Of a stretch of DNA of 64,000 nucleotides, positions 34,601 to 43,114 are shown piece after piece. Position numbers and translations under genes: made by a program. Within the stretch, counting starts at the first letter, position 1. The number at the start of each line of letters is the position of its first letter. The stretch spans positions 282,281 through 346,280 of the forward strand of contig NZ_JAAAPJ010000011.1 of assembly GCF_009909145.1 (NCBI RefSeq), in the 5' to 3' direction. The DNA comes from Corallococcus silvisoli (GTDB taxonomy: Bacteria > Myxococcota > Myxococcia > Myxococcales > Myxococcaceae). The notes under the pieces were generated by a model. That model was not told the origin of the DNA, searched no databases, and saw only the letters and a list, made by a program, of their open reading frames with translations.

Positions 34601-35555
34601 GGTCCTCCCGGAGGGCTCCTACCTGCTCCATGTCACGCAGCCGGGGCGCGTGCCGGTGACGCTGCCTGTGTCCCTGATGCATGGAGCCCGCGAAGCCCTG
34701 CGCCTCACGCTGCCCACGCAGGTGCCCGAGGGCGCGGTCTACATCCCACCGGGGTGCTTCCTGTTGGGCAGCGCCGAACCGGAGGCGGTGCGCAGGTTCT
34801 CCTTCAGCCCGCCCATGCACCGCTATTGCCTCGCGGAGGGGTATCTGATTGGCCGGACCGAGGTGACCTTCGGTGACTGGCTGACCTACCTGGAGGACCT
34901 GCCGCCCAGCGCGCCCGCGCGGCGGATCCTCGAGCAGCCGCACTTTGGCGACGGTGGGGCCATCACCTTGCGGTGGCACCCGGGCACGGGCTGGGTCTTC
35001 ACCTTCTACCGGACCCGGGAGGAGTTCCGCGCGGCGAAGGAAGAGGAGCCGCTGGTCTACGCGGAGCGGACACGGCGAGGCAGCGTCGACTGGAAGCGGC
35101 TGCCCCTGTCCGGCGTCTCCGCCCAGGACCTGGAGGGCTATCTCTACTGGCTCCACCGGACGAAGCGGCTGCCGGGGGCGCGGCTCTGCGGCCAGCATGA
35201 ATGGGAGTACGCGGCCCGGGGCGCGGATGGGCGGCGCTACCCGCATGGTGACTCACTCCAGTCCGACGACGCCAACATCGACGCGACGTATGACCGGCGA
35301 CCCCGGGCCTTCGGCCCCGACGCGGTGGGAGAGCACCCCGCGTCGGTGAGCCCCTTCGGGCTGGAGGACATGGCAGGCAATGCCTATGAGCTCACGCGCT
35401 CGGTGACGCCGGAGTTCGGCAGCGTCGTCCTGAGGGGAGGCTCCTGGTATTACGACTCCTTCGTCGCGGCCAGCGCCGACCTCTCCCCCGGTGACGCGAC
35501 CGCGAGGGATGTCAGGATTGGCGTGCGCGTCTGTGCTTCATTCGAACCGCATTGA
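31641..35555 (+). CDS. Ser/Thr kinase fused to nSTAND-like NTPase and formylglycine-synthase-like domain
   Basis: 1304 residues from a GTG at 31641. Residues 26-45 look like a zinc-finger/anti-sigma head (HRHAAGCTAC). The kinase spans about 83-335, with Lys112 (VAVKFM), HRDLKPSNAL and LLDFGLAE all present. Next is an nSTAND-type P-loop (GLAPFAAEHRALFFGREGD... GESGTGKSSL near 345-395) and a Leu-rich helical region. A transmembrane helix lies near 776-792. The C-terminal 275 residues are a SUMF1/FGE-sulfatase-like fold (VYIPPGCFLLGSAE, DMAGNAYELTRS, LRGGSWYYD, IGVRVC). Such FGE-like tails often act as sensors rather than enzymes. Its divergent sigma neighbour suggests a signalling module. Confidence 0.85.
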   Translation: MSAPPSSCLTDEVLVELLENLLPDDALARVHRHAAGCTACRTLIATLTPGIQRSEVEDSGPGPADSAPEAAGSWTPPESFDAFRLERLIGRGGMGIVYLAHDTSLDRRVAVKFMAPGQPDARFRELFTTEARALARTQHANIVSVFSVGEVDGHPYIVSEYVVGETLAELPLPVPWRRVLSLGVGLARGLAAAHRQGVLHRDLKPSNALVTPEGEVKLLDFGLAERFDVSGEQASGSPQLVGTLPYLAPEVLAGGPATARSDLYALGLVLHELCTGQVPLRASRLPGETPPRAAPGPDVDPDFAALILRCLAVDPLERFGSVEALGEALEQLERALAPVPMAAGNPYRGLAPFAAEHRALFFGREGDIRAVLERLRTRTLVLVAGESGTGKSSLCRAGVLPRVAAGALDDGQGSRIVTLWPGHRPLEALAAALAPVLGRGEAEVATVLTQTPASLGRALRETHARGRGLLLFVDQLEELLTLSDPGQAAHFARLMAELALPSAGVHVLLAVRGDFLTRLCALPGLGDEAERALYVLRPLSSEGVREAIVGPARARGVAFESPELVQALVASTAQGVGSLPLLQFALAELWERRDPARGRITRAALDAMGGVAGALSRHADGVLARMRPAEHAAARRLLLQLVTAEGTRIERGIEDLTDAGDESSRAALRMLVEGRLLHTRTANGLPRWEIAHESLIESWGTLRDWLDDDIGHRVLRKRVEAASTEWERLHRTHEALWGQRQLDEVRLLDASTLGGRDQAFLRASHRAVRRARWRRGLTVFFLALAVLATHGGLRLQAYLEDAGFIAAELDTAREALASGRGLASRALASREESLAMFDGKAPSSLGPETATGPAGLRSAAEKRWTETLALRDQAEAALTRASRSLERGLDRDRHHLATRQLIAEVLAERVQLAEAFHQRRERDEWLRRLEQEVDASKQGGELLERLRAPAEVEFTSTPPGAQVAVERYIPGEGPLHREPVTARGPRLVLPEGSYLLHVTQPGRVPVTLPVSLMHGAREALRLTLPTQVPEGAVYIPPGCFLLGSAEPEAVRRFSFSPPMHRYCLAEGYLIGRTEVTFGDWLTYLEDLPPSAPARRILEQPHFGDGGAITLRWHPGTGWVFTFYRTREEFRAAKEEEPLVYAERTRRGSVDWKRLPLSGVSAQDLEGYLYWLHRTKRLPGARLCGQHEWEYAARGADGRRYPHGDSLQSDDANIDATYDRRPRAFGPDAVGEHPASVSPFGLEDMAGNAYELTRSVTPEFGSVVLRGGSWYYDSFVAASADLSPGDATARDVRIGVRVCASFEPH

Positions 35556-35567
35556 GGGGACGGGGGC

Positions 35568-36086
35568 TCAGCCCGTCACGAACAAGCGGCTCGGGCAGCC
35601 GTCGTAGTCGATGGTGCGGTCGAGCCGCATCCCAAGCCGCTCCACCACGCGCAGGGACGCCGTGTTGTCCGGGTGGATGATGGCCACCAGGGGGACGTCC
35701 GGGAGGTGCTTCGCGGCCAGCGCCAGGGCGAAGCGGGAGACCTCGGTTGCATAGCCGGCGCCCCAGGTCTGGGGAGCGAAGCGGTAGGCGAGGTTCAGCA
35801 CCCGCTGCCCCTCGAGCTCCTTGTGGCGCACACCGCCGAGTCCGACGACGACGCCGGGCGCATCCAGCCGCTCCACCAGCCAGTAGCCGACGCCCTCGCG
35901 CGCCCAGTCCTCCAGCCACAGCCCCAAGGTCTTCCGCGCGTCGTCCAGCGTGCGCATGTATCCGGCGCGGCTGAACCGGTTCGTCGCCGGGTCCGAGTGG
36001 AGCGCGAACACCGCCTCCAGGTCATTTGCGCTCACCGCGCGGAGCAGCAGCCGTTCGGTCGTCGCGCGCTCGAAGTCCTGAATCAT
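35568..36086 (-). CDS. GNAT-family N-acetyltransferase (RimJ/RimL-like)
   Basis: 172 residues from the ATG at 36086 (MIQDFERATT). It follows the RimJ/RimL pattern: TERLLLRAVSANDLEAVFAL at the start, GYWLVERLDAPGVVVGLGGV as the beta2-3 hairpin, the acetyl-CoA loop RFAPQTWGAGYATEVSRFAL near 105-125, and HPDNTASLRVVERLGM near 140-155. It acetylates an amino group of protein or small molecules; target not predictable. Converges with the kinase gene (12 bases). Confidence 0.85.
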   Translation of the reverse strand: MIQDFERATTERLLLRAVSANDLEAVFALHSDPATNRFSRAGYMRTLDDARKTLGLWLEDWAREGVGYWLVERLDAPGVVVGLGGVRHKELEGQRVLNLAYRFAPQTWGAGYATEVSRFALALAAKHLPDVPLVAIIHPDNTASLRVVERLGMRLDRTIDYDGCPSRLFVTG

Positions 36087-36163
36087 GGCCGGCAGCTTGC
36101 GCGAAGCCGTCGTCCCAGGCGAGCACACACGCCACGTACGGCAGGTGAAGCCCCCGATTCATC

Positions 36164-37213
36164 TCACCGAGGAGATGCGAACCAGTCCCAGTCCTCCGCG
36201 GCGAGGGGCAGCTCCTGGCTCCAGCGGCGCCACGCCAGCACCTCCGCGCGCCATGCATCCACTCCACCCCGGAGCGGCCAGGCGCGTGAGACAGCTCCCT
36301 GGGCGGACCGCGTGAAGTTGAGCAGCAGCATGCGGTTGACGCGCTCGACGACCGCCGGCGTCGCTCCGGCGCGCAGTTGGAAGTCCGCGCTGAACAGGGC
36401 GCCCTCCTCCCGGACGGAGCTCTCCGGGCGCGCTGCGGGGATGAACGGCCACAACCCCAGCAGAGGGGGCTCCACGCCCTCCAGCAGCGCCGCGTGCACC
36501 CGGTCGTGTCCGTCCAGCACCAGCCACTTCGCCAGGATGTCCACGTAGAGCAGGAGCGTGGGCGGCAACGTCCCGTCCTTCGCGCGCTTGCGCCAGCTCT
36601 TCACCCGGCCGTCATCGCTGGCCGACGGCGCACGGAGCGCGAGCACGGCCCCCGGTCGCTGCGCCGGCAGCGTCTCCCACCAGTCCTCGTTCCAGGCCCC
36701 GCTGAAGCGCGGCACGGCGTCCAGGGAGTGCGGCGGCTGTAGCGGCTGACCGAACCTCCACTCCATGGGCGAGACGGGGTGGCGCTCCGCCTTGTCGGCG
36801 GAGATGGCGCGCACGGGGCTCAGACACCAGCGTCCCGCGTGGAGCACCGGCGAAGGCGCCTCCACGAGCGTGCGCGCCAGCCGCCATCCCCAGGCTTCCC
36901 ACCAACCCTCGGAACCCGGGGCCTGCGTCACGGCGCGGACGTCGGGCGCGGTCAGCGGAGGAAGGCTCCAAGGCGCGTGCGTCTTCCCACGAAGGAAGAC
37001 GGCTCGGTCCCACCACGTGTCGATGCGGGCCCAGAGCAGCGGCTGTCCCCCGCTCATCAAGCGGAGCCGGTAGTCCGAAGCCGCTTCCAGGTGCAGGGCA
37101 GGCCGCGCTCGCCAGGGCCCCGTCGCGGGCACTTCCAACAACAGCCCAGGGCCAGGAGTCTCCAGCCCCCAGCTCCGGAAGTCATCGACCCCGATGGAGA
37201 CACCTGGATGCAC
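36164..37213 (-). CDS. Hypothetical Trp-rich protein
   Basis: About 349 residues if it starts at the GTG at 37213 (VHPGVSIGVDDF); the frame is open further upstream but that part looks noncoding. The protein is rich in Trp, Arg and Pro, with blocks such as GWWEAWGWRLARTL, WNEDWWETLPAQ, LLYVDILAKWLVLDGHDRVHAAL and WRRWSQELPLAAEDW. No signal or membrane segment. The DGHDRVHAAL block resembles the ParB/Srx-like or 'DGNHRV' contexts but I cannot place it. Function unknown. Confidence 0.55.
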   Translation of the reverse strand: MHPGVSIGVDDFRSWGLETPGPGLLLEVPATGPWRARPALHLEAASDYRLRLMSGGQPLLWARIDTWWDRAVFLRGKTHAPWSLPPLTAPDVRAVTQAPGSEGWWEAWGWRLARTLVEAPSPVLHAGRWCLSPVRAISADKAERHPVSPMEWRFGQPLQPPHSLDAVPRFSGAWNEDWWETLPAQRPGAVLALRAPSASDDGRVKSWRKRAKDGTLPPTLLLYVDILAKWLVLDGHDRVHAALLEGVEPPLLGLWPFIPAARPESSVREEGALFSADFQLRAGATPAVVERVNRMLLLNFTRSAQGAVSRAWPLRGGVDAWRAEVLAWRRWSQELPLAAEDWDWFASPR

Positions 37214-37367
37214 GCGCCACCCTCCTCGCTGCCGCCTGGACTGCACAAGGCATCCAGAGCGTAGTGCTTTCGACCGCACGCCGGGCGAGCGTCCATGCAC
37301 GTCCGCCCGCCCCCCTCTGCCACCCAGCGGGACCCAGCCCCACCTTTGGTCAGGAGGTGAACCCGTC

Positions 37368-37667
37368 ATGGCGGACAGGCTTGTCGACAAGCAGCACCAG
37401 CACGAGCGGCAGCAGGAGCGCGACCGGCTGAGGGAGGAGGAGCAGAAGGACCTGGCCGTGGAATCCCACCGTGGGTCACGCCCCCTGGAGGGCTACGCGG
37501 GGGGCCACACCACCTGGACGGCCGACCAGGACGACAAGGCCGCGGCCCGCGTGCATGCGGGAGACGCCGAGGCCTCCCAGGAGGCCACGGAGCGGCAGGC
37601 CCGGCTGGAACCCGAGCCCCCATCCTTCGACGAGGGCGACGAGGAGCCCGGGCCCCGACGCGAATAG
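37368..37667 (+). CDS. Small highly charged hydrophilic protein
   Basis: 99 residues from the ATG at 37368, chosen because of the strong CAGGAGGTGA site at 37351-37360. Composition is dominated by Glu, Asp, Arg, Gln and Ala with no hydrophobic core, suggesting an intrinsically disordered, possibly stress-related (hydrophilin-like) protein. No motif recognised. Its stop lies nine bases from the convergent end of the MopE-like lipoprotein gene. Confidence 0.6.
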   Translation: MADRLVDKQHQHERQQERDRLREEEQKDLAVESHRGSRPLEGYAGGHTTWTADQDDKAAARVHAGDAEASQEATERQARLEPEPPSFDEGDEEPGPRRE

Positions 37668-37676
37668 TCGGCGGTC

Positions 37677-39194
37677 TCAGGGCGCGCAGTAACGCAGCGC
37701 CCGGAGAGTGTAGGGCTCCGGAGGATTGCCGGTCGCGGTCATGAGCAGCGCGCCCATCCACTGACCCGGCAGTTCCTGCATCATCACCCAGTCCGATTGT
37801 CGGTGCATCGGCATCGAGACGCCGCCTGGAGTCCAGTCCGTCACGACACCCGACGGACTCAGCCCCCAGAGCCGGCCCTCACAGTTGAAGTACGAGTCCA
37901 GACCCGCCACGGGCAGAAAGCGCATGGAGATCCAGGCCACCTGGAGTCCCCGCGATGTCATCGTGGCCCAAACCGCTGGCGAGTCACCAGGAGTCGTGGT
38001 GGTCACGGTCTCGGGGACACCCCCATCGAAGAGGTCTTGGATCTGCTGGATCCGGAAGTTGGGGCCCGGAATCTCTCGCAGGAGCACCATCGGTTCACCC
38101 GAGTCCGCCCCGCCCGCCGCGGGCGCCATCACCAGTTGGGCGGCAATGTAATGCCCCACCGTCAGCATGCGCTCCTCCCCCACGGGCAACAGGTTCCGGT
38201 CGTAGCGCCGCAGCCGGATGCGCGATTCGGAGCCCCCAAGCCCGAACTCCACCGCCATCGCAAGAAAGCCTCCATCTTTCAGACCCAGGGCGCGCGGCGA
38301 GAACGACAACAAGGTGCCGTACGCCTCATCCTTCCGAAAGAGGACCTGCGGTTCGGTCAGGGCCTGACCGTCCGCGTCCACGAGGCGGGTCAGGAGATCT
38401 ATAGAATTGAGGCCAAAGTTGGCATTCGAGCTCCAGATCACCATTCCCCGGTCCCGATCCACCGACGCGGCCACCTGGGCATTGATGTAGGACGCGGGTT
38501 GATCGAAGACAGTCACCCCCGGAGGCTGAGTGGTGGGCTCCCCCTGCTCATTGAGTGGAAGCAGGCGCCCCTGAGAGGACCATAGGGTCGAGTCCATCAC
38601 GACGTAGAACAGAGCCGGCCCGCGCGACGTACGCACCAACCGGGCCACACTGGCAGTCGTGCTGCTGCCCGTCTCGAACTGGATAATCGTCGTCCGTGCC
38701 ACTGCCAGGGCTGTGTCGAGCCGCAGCACCTGGAGCTGTCCCGGACGGTCGGACACGACCACCAGGAAGCCCCCCTCCACGGGAAGGCTGTCCACCATGT
38801 TCTCGTCGGAACTCCACGCCATCGGCGTGACCTCCGTCCAAGTCGCCGGGTCCGTCACCCCGTCACAGTCGTTGTCCAATCCGTCGCAGCGCGTCTCCGT
38901 CGCCTCGTAGTCCGCGCCATACGAGCGCGCCGTGCACACCGGCGCATACTCGCCAGCCACCATCGCCCGCCGTGCCCCGGCGCATACGCCCAGGGTCCGC
39001 TCACACGGTGCGGCCTCCGCCACGCCGCTGTCCGCTGTCCCCGCGTCCTCCACCACGCCGCTATCCGGTGGCCCTCCATCCTGCGTCACGCCCGCATCCG
39101 CCCCTGCATCCGCTACGGGCTCCACCGGCTTCGTCGAGGAACCACACCCCACCAACAGCAGGGCCAACACCCAGGATCTCATCCGCGATCGCAT
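37677..39194 (-). CDS. Lipoprotein with DAG linker and MopE-like calcium motif
   Basis: 505 residues from the ATG at 39194 (MRSRMRSWV); an ATG at 39182 is also in frame. Lipobox LLLVGCGSS, then an Asp/Ala/Gly/Val linker (DAGADAGVTQDGG). A Cys-containing ETRCDGLDNDCDGVTD block is the MopE/thrombospondin-like calcium-binding repeat common in myxobacterial lipoproteins. The remaining 360 residues look like a beta-propeller-type surface domain (repeating VVVSDRPGQL, LRTSRGPALFYVVMD, VIWSSNANFGL). Its 3' end and its upstream flank are duplicated in a relic at 45 kb. Confidence 0.7.
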   Translation of the reverse strand: MRSRMRSWVLALLLVGCGSSTKPVEPVADAGADAGVTQDGGPPDSGVVEDAGTADSGVAEAAPCERTLGVCAGARRAMVAGEYAPVCTARSYGADYEATETRCDGLDNDCDGVTDPATWTEVTPMAWSSDENMVDSLPVEGGFLVVVSDRPGQLQVLRLDTALAVARTTIIQFETGSSTTASVARLVRTSRGPALFYVVMDSTLWSSQGRLLPLNEQGEPTTQPPGVTVFDQPASYINAQVAASVDRDRGMVIWSSNANFGLNSIDLLTRLVDADGQALTEPQVLFRKDEAYGTLLSFSPRALGLKDGGFLAMAVEFGLGGSESRIRLRRYDRNLLPVGEERMLTVGHYIAAQLVMAPAAGGADSGEPMVLLREIPGPNFRIQQIQDLFDGGVPETVTTTTPGDSPAVWATMTSRGLQVAWISMRFLPVAGLDSYFNCEGRLWGLSPSGVVTDWTPGGVSMPMHRQSDWVMMQELPGQWMGALLMTATGNPPEPYTLRALRYCAP

Positions 39195-39590
39195 GTTCCC
39201 CTCTCCGCCACGCGGCACCCGCTGTTCGCCATCGCCTGCAATACCAAACGACTCATCATGATTCTCGAGCGGTTCAGAGGAAAGGCAAGCACGGGCGGTG
39301 GAAGGAAGGGGCAGGAGCTCGCGTGAGACCCTTCGAGAATTGCGATTGGTCATTCAGGCGCACGCGCACCCGGGTTTGGGCGTTGGAGCAAAACCCTGGG
39401 CTGGATTCAGCGGACCGAGCCCCTCTGTGAGGCGACATCTTCCCGGACACAGGGGGCTCTTCGCACTCCGACCTGCCCGGTGGCTGCCAGGGCTTGCGGC
39501 GGGTCCTGGCCACTCCGGCCGGGTTCGGGCGAGGCGTGCTCCTGCGACCGTTTCTCCGGAGCCCTGGCGCTTGTTATCGTACGGCTGAAT
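39195..39590. other. Intergenic region holding one half of the duplicated block
   Basis: 396 bases between two divergent genes. Positions 39298-39412 reappear, about 90 percent identical by eye, at 45275-45389 in the relic. The segment 39540-39590 before the LuxR gene is AT-richer (TTGTTATCGTACGG) and probably holds its promoter. Nothing else recognised. Confidence 0.5.
39298..39412. repeat. Parental copy of the 115-base flank repeat
   Basis: Matches 45275-45389 without indels. It marks the right edge of the deletion seen in the 45-kb relic and shows that the duplicated segment originally extended at least 0.2 kb upstream of the lipoprotein gene. Confidence 0.75.
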
Positions 39591-40397
39591 ATGCGCAAGT
39601 CGCGACCCTCCATTGGAGACTACCGTGCGGTGTCGCAGTTCGTTGGCGCGCTCGGCGAGATCTCCAGCGCCGACCACCGACCCGACGCTTCCCTCCGTCA
39701 CCTGACGGAGTCCACGGGCGCGCTCATCGGTGCGGGAGCGCTGTGGTGGAGTATCGTGGGCGAGCCGCCGCCTCCGTCGAGTAATAACGCCGCCATCATC
39801 ACCCACTCGTACGTCCACGGAGTCGACGAGATCACGCTCCTCCGCTGGCAAAAGGCCTACCTCGTCGAATCCGGGTATCGCCAGCACCCGATGTGGGGCC
39901 CCTTCGCCCGGGGCGCCGGTCGATTGCGGAGCGCGTGCCGCGAGGAGCTGGTCTCCGACCAGGAGTGGTACTCTCACCCGCACGTCGCGGAATGGGGGCG
40001 TGGGCTGGGCTACGACGACACCCTCGTGAGCGCCGTACCGCTCGGCGCCGGAGCCGCGGCCTACCTCGTGGCGGTGCGACATTGGGGCGAGAGGCGCTTC
40101 GGCCAGCGCGAGCGCGAGCTGCTCGAGTTGCTCTTCCGGAGCGCGTCGTGGTGCTACCGGAGCTGGCTGGAGCCGGAGCACGATGCACAGGGGTGCCTGC
40201 TCCTGGGCGGTGTCCGAAGCCGCTTGCCGCCGCGCCACCGCGCCATCCTCGAACAGCTCCTCACCGGGCGCGGCGAGAAGCAGATCGCCGCGTCCACCGG
40301 CTTGAGCCTGCGCACGACGCACAAGTACATCGAGCACGTCTATCGCGCCTTCGCGGTGTCGAGCCGCGCCGAGCTGATGGCACTCTGGATCAGGTAG
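39591..40397 (+). CDS. LuxR-family transcriptional regulator
   Basis: 268 residues from the ATG at 39591 (MRKSRPSIGD). The C-terminal 65 residues are a LuxR helix-turn-helix (LPPRHRAILEQLLTGRGEKQIAASTGLSLRTTHKYIEHVYRAF), with recognition-helix TTHKYIEHVY. The N-terminal 190 residues look like a GAF/PAS-like sensor (GALWWSIVGEPPPP..., LVAVRHWGERRF). It lacks an autoinducer-synthase neighbour, so it is more likely an orphan regulator of the adjacent accessory genes. No phosphoacceptor receiver domain. Confidence 0.8.
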   Translation: MRKSRPSIGDYRAVSQFVGALGEISSADHRPDASLRHLTESTGALIGAGALWWSIVGEPPPPSSNNAAIITHSYVHGVDEITLLRWQKAYLVESGYRQHPMWGPFARGAGRLRSACREELVSDQEWYSHPHVAEWGRGLGYDDTLVSAVPLGAGAAAYLVAVRHWGERRFGQRERELLELLFRSASWCYRSWLEPEHDAQGCLLLGGVRSRLPPRHRAILEQLLTGRGEKQIAASTGLSLRTTHKYIEHVYRAFAVSSRAELMALWIR

Positions 40398-40453
40398 GTT
40401 CAGCGCCACCCGATTCCACCTGAGCGGGGCAGGTTTCCGCCCGGTCAGCTCTT

Positions 40454-41980
40454 CTACCAGGTCAAATCAGCGAGCTTCGCGTCCGTACGGACGCCGTGTC
40501 GGCTCGCGTGGTTGTAGTAACCCTCCATCACCATGTCTCTGACTGAAGGGGGGAACTCGCCGATCACACCGAATTCTTGAAGTGCGGCCTGTCCGATACG
40601 CTGCACGTAGGGATAGCAATTGTCCGAACCGACGTGACATATCTTGTCGTCCAGGATCCAGAACTTGGCGTGATTGTCTTTTTTTGCCCCGTCGCGCCAC
40701 GCTTCCCGGCCGCCGCTGAAGGCGATGGTCTTGAGGAAGACGCGCTCGTTCAGAATCTTCAGGGCGTGGTTCTTGGACGTTTGGAACTGGGCGTTCATCC
40801 GCTGCGACAGCAGGTTCAAGATCGTCTGCAGCTTGACGCCGTGACCATAGCTGTGGGCGCCATCAGTCGGCGCCGACAAGATGATCTCCAAAGTAGCGCT
40901 GGCATTTTTATGCAGGAATTCCGCGAAATTGTCGATGAGGGGCAGGATGAACCAGGAGCCGCCACATCCAATCAGATCGAAAGGATAATCCCTCGGCCTC
41001 CAGGTCTTGAAATCGACGGCGCTCATGTGAGGCGAGCCGAGGTCCTGCAGCGACATCTTGCAGCTTTGCTTCGCCTGCTTCAGGCCCTCGACGAGGGCGA
41101 TCATCATGGCGCCTTCGAGGACCCGGGGAGCGGTGTAAACCCCCCATCCGGGGCTCGCCACCCAGAGTGCCGGGAAACGGTTGGAGGCATCGGCCGCGGG
41201 CGAGGCATCCGCCGCGACGGCATCAAATGACTCGCTGCGAGGTGGCGGCGCGCTTTCATCGATCTTCAAGTCCGGGTTGAGGTAGTTGGAGTAGGTCGCG
41301 CCGCCCGGGGGGCGCCGATTGTTGGCGCGGACGAAGTTCCACAGGGCGTCAGCAAACCGGTGGCCACCCCTCGCGATGCTCCCGTCAAAGCGCATGGAGA
41401 TGTCGAAGACGGGATTCTTTGCGAGATAGTGGCCGTCCCACATGTTGTGGCCGCCGGTGATAAGCACGCTGCCGTCGATGGCGATGAGCTTGGCGTGGTT
41501 CCAGGACGCCGACTCCCAGCGGAATTGCGCCAGGTATACGTTCAGCCGCGAAGCTCGTGGCTTCGCCTGACGGATTCGGTCCGCCAGTTGCTTGAGCATC
41601 ATCCACGTGTGCAGATTAGGGCCGCCGGCCTGGCGCCCGATGAGGAACCGAATGGTCACGGGACGCCCTGACACGGCGAGGGCGATCAAACCGTCCTCGA
41701 CGTCCTTCCGGAAGTCCCCTGTCGGTTCGTCCATCGTGACGATGTCGACGGAGTGCGTCGCCTTCTCGATGCAGGCCTTCATGGCCCGGGCCGGCTGAGA
41801 CGAGTGTCCTCGGTCGGGAAACTCGTGATTGGACGTGGTCCACCAACCGTGTGGCGTGTCGAAAAGGTATTCTTCCCAACCGCCGACAAAGGTGTCACCG
41901 GCTTGGCCGAATAAACGATCACTGAATTGCGGCAGGCGAGACGTCAAGGTCGCATGAAGGTGGGCGACGGTAAGCGACAT
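40454..41980 (-). CDS. Phospholipase D-superfamily protein with two HKD motifs
   Basis: 508 residues from the ATG at 41980. Both catalytic motifs are present: NHAKLIAIDGSVLITGGHNMWD near 180 and NHAKFWILDDKICHVGSDN near 440 (HxKxxxxD with trailing GxxN), which make the two halves of a PLD active site. Such enzymes hydrolyse phosphodiesters of lipids or nucleic acids; some are secreted toxins or effectors. No signal peptide is obvious. By eye its base composition is lower in GC than its neighbours, hinting at transfer. Substrate unknown. Confidence 0.8.
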   Translation of the reverse strand: MSLTVAHLHATLTSRLPQFSDRLFGQAGDTFVGGWEEYLFDTPHGWWTTSNHEFPDRGHSSQPARAMKACIEKATHSVDIVTMDEPTGDFRKDVEDGLIALAVSGRPVTIRFLIGRQAGGPNLHTWMMLKQLADRIRQAKPRASRLNVYLAQFRWESASWNHAKLIAIDGSVLITGGHNMWDGHYLAKNPVFDISMRFDGSIARGGHRFADALWNFVRANNRRPPGGATYSNYLNPDLKIDESAPPPRSESFDAVAADASPAADASNRFPALWVASPGWGVYTAPRVLEGAMMIALVEGLKQAKQSCKMSLQDLGSPHMSAVDFKTWRPRDYPFDLIGCGGSWFILPLIDNFAEFLHKNASATLEIILSAPTDGAHSYGHGVKLQTILNLLSQRMNAQFQTSKNHALKILNERVFLKTIAFSGGREAWRDGAKKDNHAKFWILDDKICHVGSDNCYPYVQRIGQAALQEFGVIGEFPPSVRDMVMEGYYNHASRHGVRTDAKLADLTW

Positions 41981-42270
41981 GGCTCCACTCCTTTATTTCT
42001 GGCCAGGGTGCTGAGTTGCGGCGCTCGATTCAGAGCAGCGCGAGGATCCCTCTCCGGTGGAGCATCGGACAGGTAGCGGATCGGCTACTTGCGCACGACC
42101 TTGCGCAGAGAGAGGATCAAGCGGACAGCCAGGCAGCGTGCGGCGAGACGCACGGCACCCCGTGCTGGTGCGCCACCGCGTCCTGCGTCTTCTGGTGTTA
42201 CCGCGCACGCCTGCTGTATTCCGCGAAGCCTTCGGACTTGTCTGATTCAGATGAGGGGATGCCTCAGTCC
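41981..42270. other. Region with no recognised gene
   Basis: 290 bases between the start of the PLD-like gene and the end of the broken DUF4328 gene. The promoter of the PLD gene should lie at the left end. I find no complete ORF with a family match and no repeat. Confidence 0.4.
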
Positions 42271-42840
42271 TCATCGGGCGCGAAGAACCTCCTCCTTCAT
42301 CTGGACGAGCCGCCGCTGGATGCGCCACACGACGCCAACGCACAGCGCGGTGGCGAGCAGAAACATTCCCGTGAGGGTTTGAAGAGGTTCACGCCTGGAA
42401 TGAACCAGGACAGGATGGCCCTACGGGGCGAGGTCCGGCTGACCTCGAGCTGTTTCGCGATACGAACCGCCCGGTACTGCCACATCAGGAAGCCGACCAC
42501 GCTGCGCACCACCGCCACGGTCTTGGCCGCGCTCATGACGAAGAGGAGAAATCCATAGATGCCGATGGCATCGGTCTGCGTGTAGCCCATCGTGAGGAGA
42601 GGATTGAAGACCCAGAGCCTCACGGCGACGTGGCCGAAGTCAGCGACCGACTGGAGGATGAAGGCACAGGTCGCTACGACCGCCCAGGGGCGAGCGGAGG
42701 ACAGCGGCCGTTGCAGCAGCCTCGCGTGGCAGGGGGCGCACGCCCGGGCGTCACGCCCCTTGCACTGCTCGCAGCAGAAGCTCCCGCAACGGGTGCATGT
42801 TCCCGTGAAGGGTTGGTCCGGATGATGATTGGAGCTTGCT
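42271..42840 (-). pseudogene. Frameshifted zinc-ribbon plus DUF4328-like membrane protein
   Basis: The protein reads FTGTCTRCGSFCCEQC and CAPCHARLL (zinc-binding head, about 42720-42800), then membrane helices and the DUF4328-like FLMWQYRAVRIAKQL...SWFIPGVNLFKP. At about 42376-42382 (GAGGGTTT on the plus strand) the frame breaks. The original frame becomes Cys/Ser-rich nonsense. The next frame continues with a membrane helix, TLTGMFLLATALCVGVVWRI, then QRRLVQMKEEVLRAR and a stop at 42271. One lost base explains this. I also see no convincing start codon for the head, so the 5' end may be damaged too. Confidence 0.7.
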
Positions 42841-42937
42841 GTGCCAATGCGGCCCCCGACACAGAGCCCTCGGGACACGCATCGAGCAATCCCGCAGGGC
42901 GGAATCACCCCCCAGACGGAGCGAATGCCCGCCGGCC

Positions 42938-43090
42938 TCATGGAGAGCGGCAGACTCCACTTCGCCTTCTCGATGTCTCCGAGGGCAAGGTGAGCCACGA
43001 GTTCGAGATGGAGTACAACGAGGGTGGCTCGCGAGTCGACTTCTCGCCCGATGGGCGGTGGCTGGCCATCGCCGGCTCCGGCTTTTCATC
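42938..43090 (+). pseudogene. WD40 repeat fragment
   Basis: In this frame the DNA reads LRLLDVSEGKVSHEFEMEYN followed by EGGSRVDFSPDGRWLAIAGS, which is one WD40 blade (the FSPDG-RWLA-GS pattern). No start or further blades lie in the same frame; it breaks off just before the beta-propeller gene, which is in another frame. Likely a remnant of a larger WD40 protein. Confidence 0.6.
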
Positions 43091-43114
43091 GCTCCAGCGT
43101 ACCGTTCGACCCTG

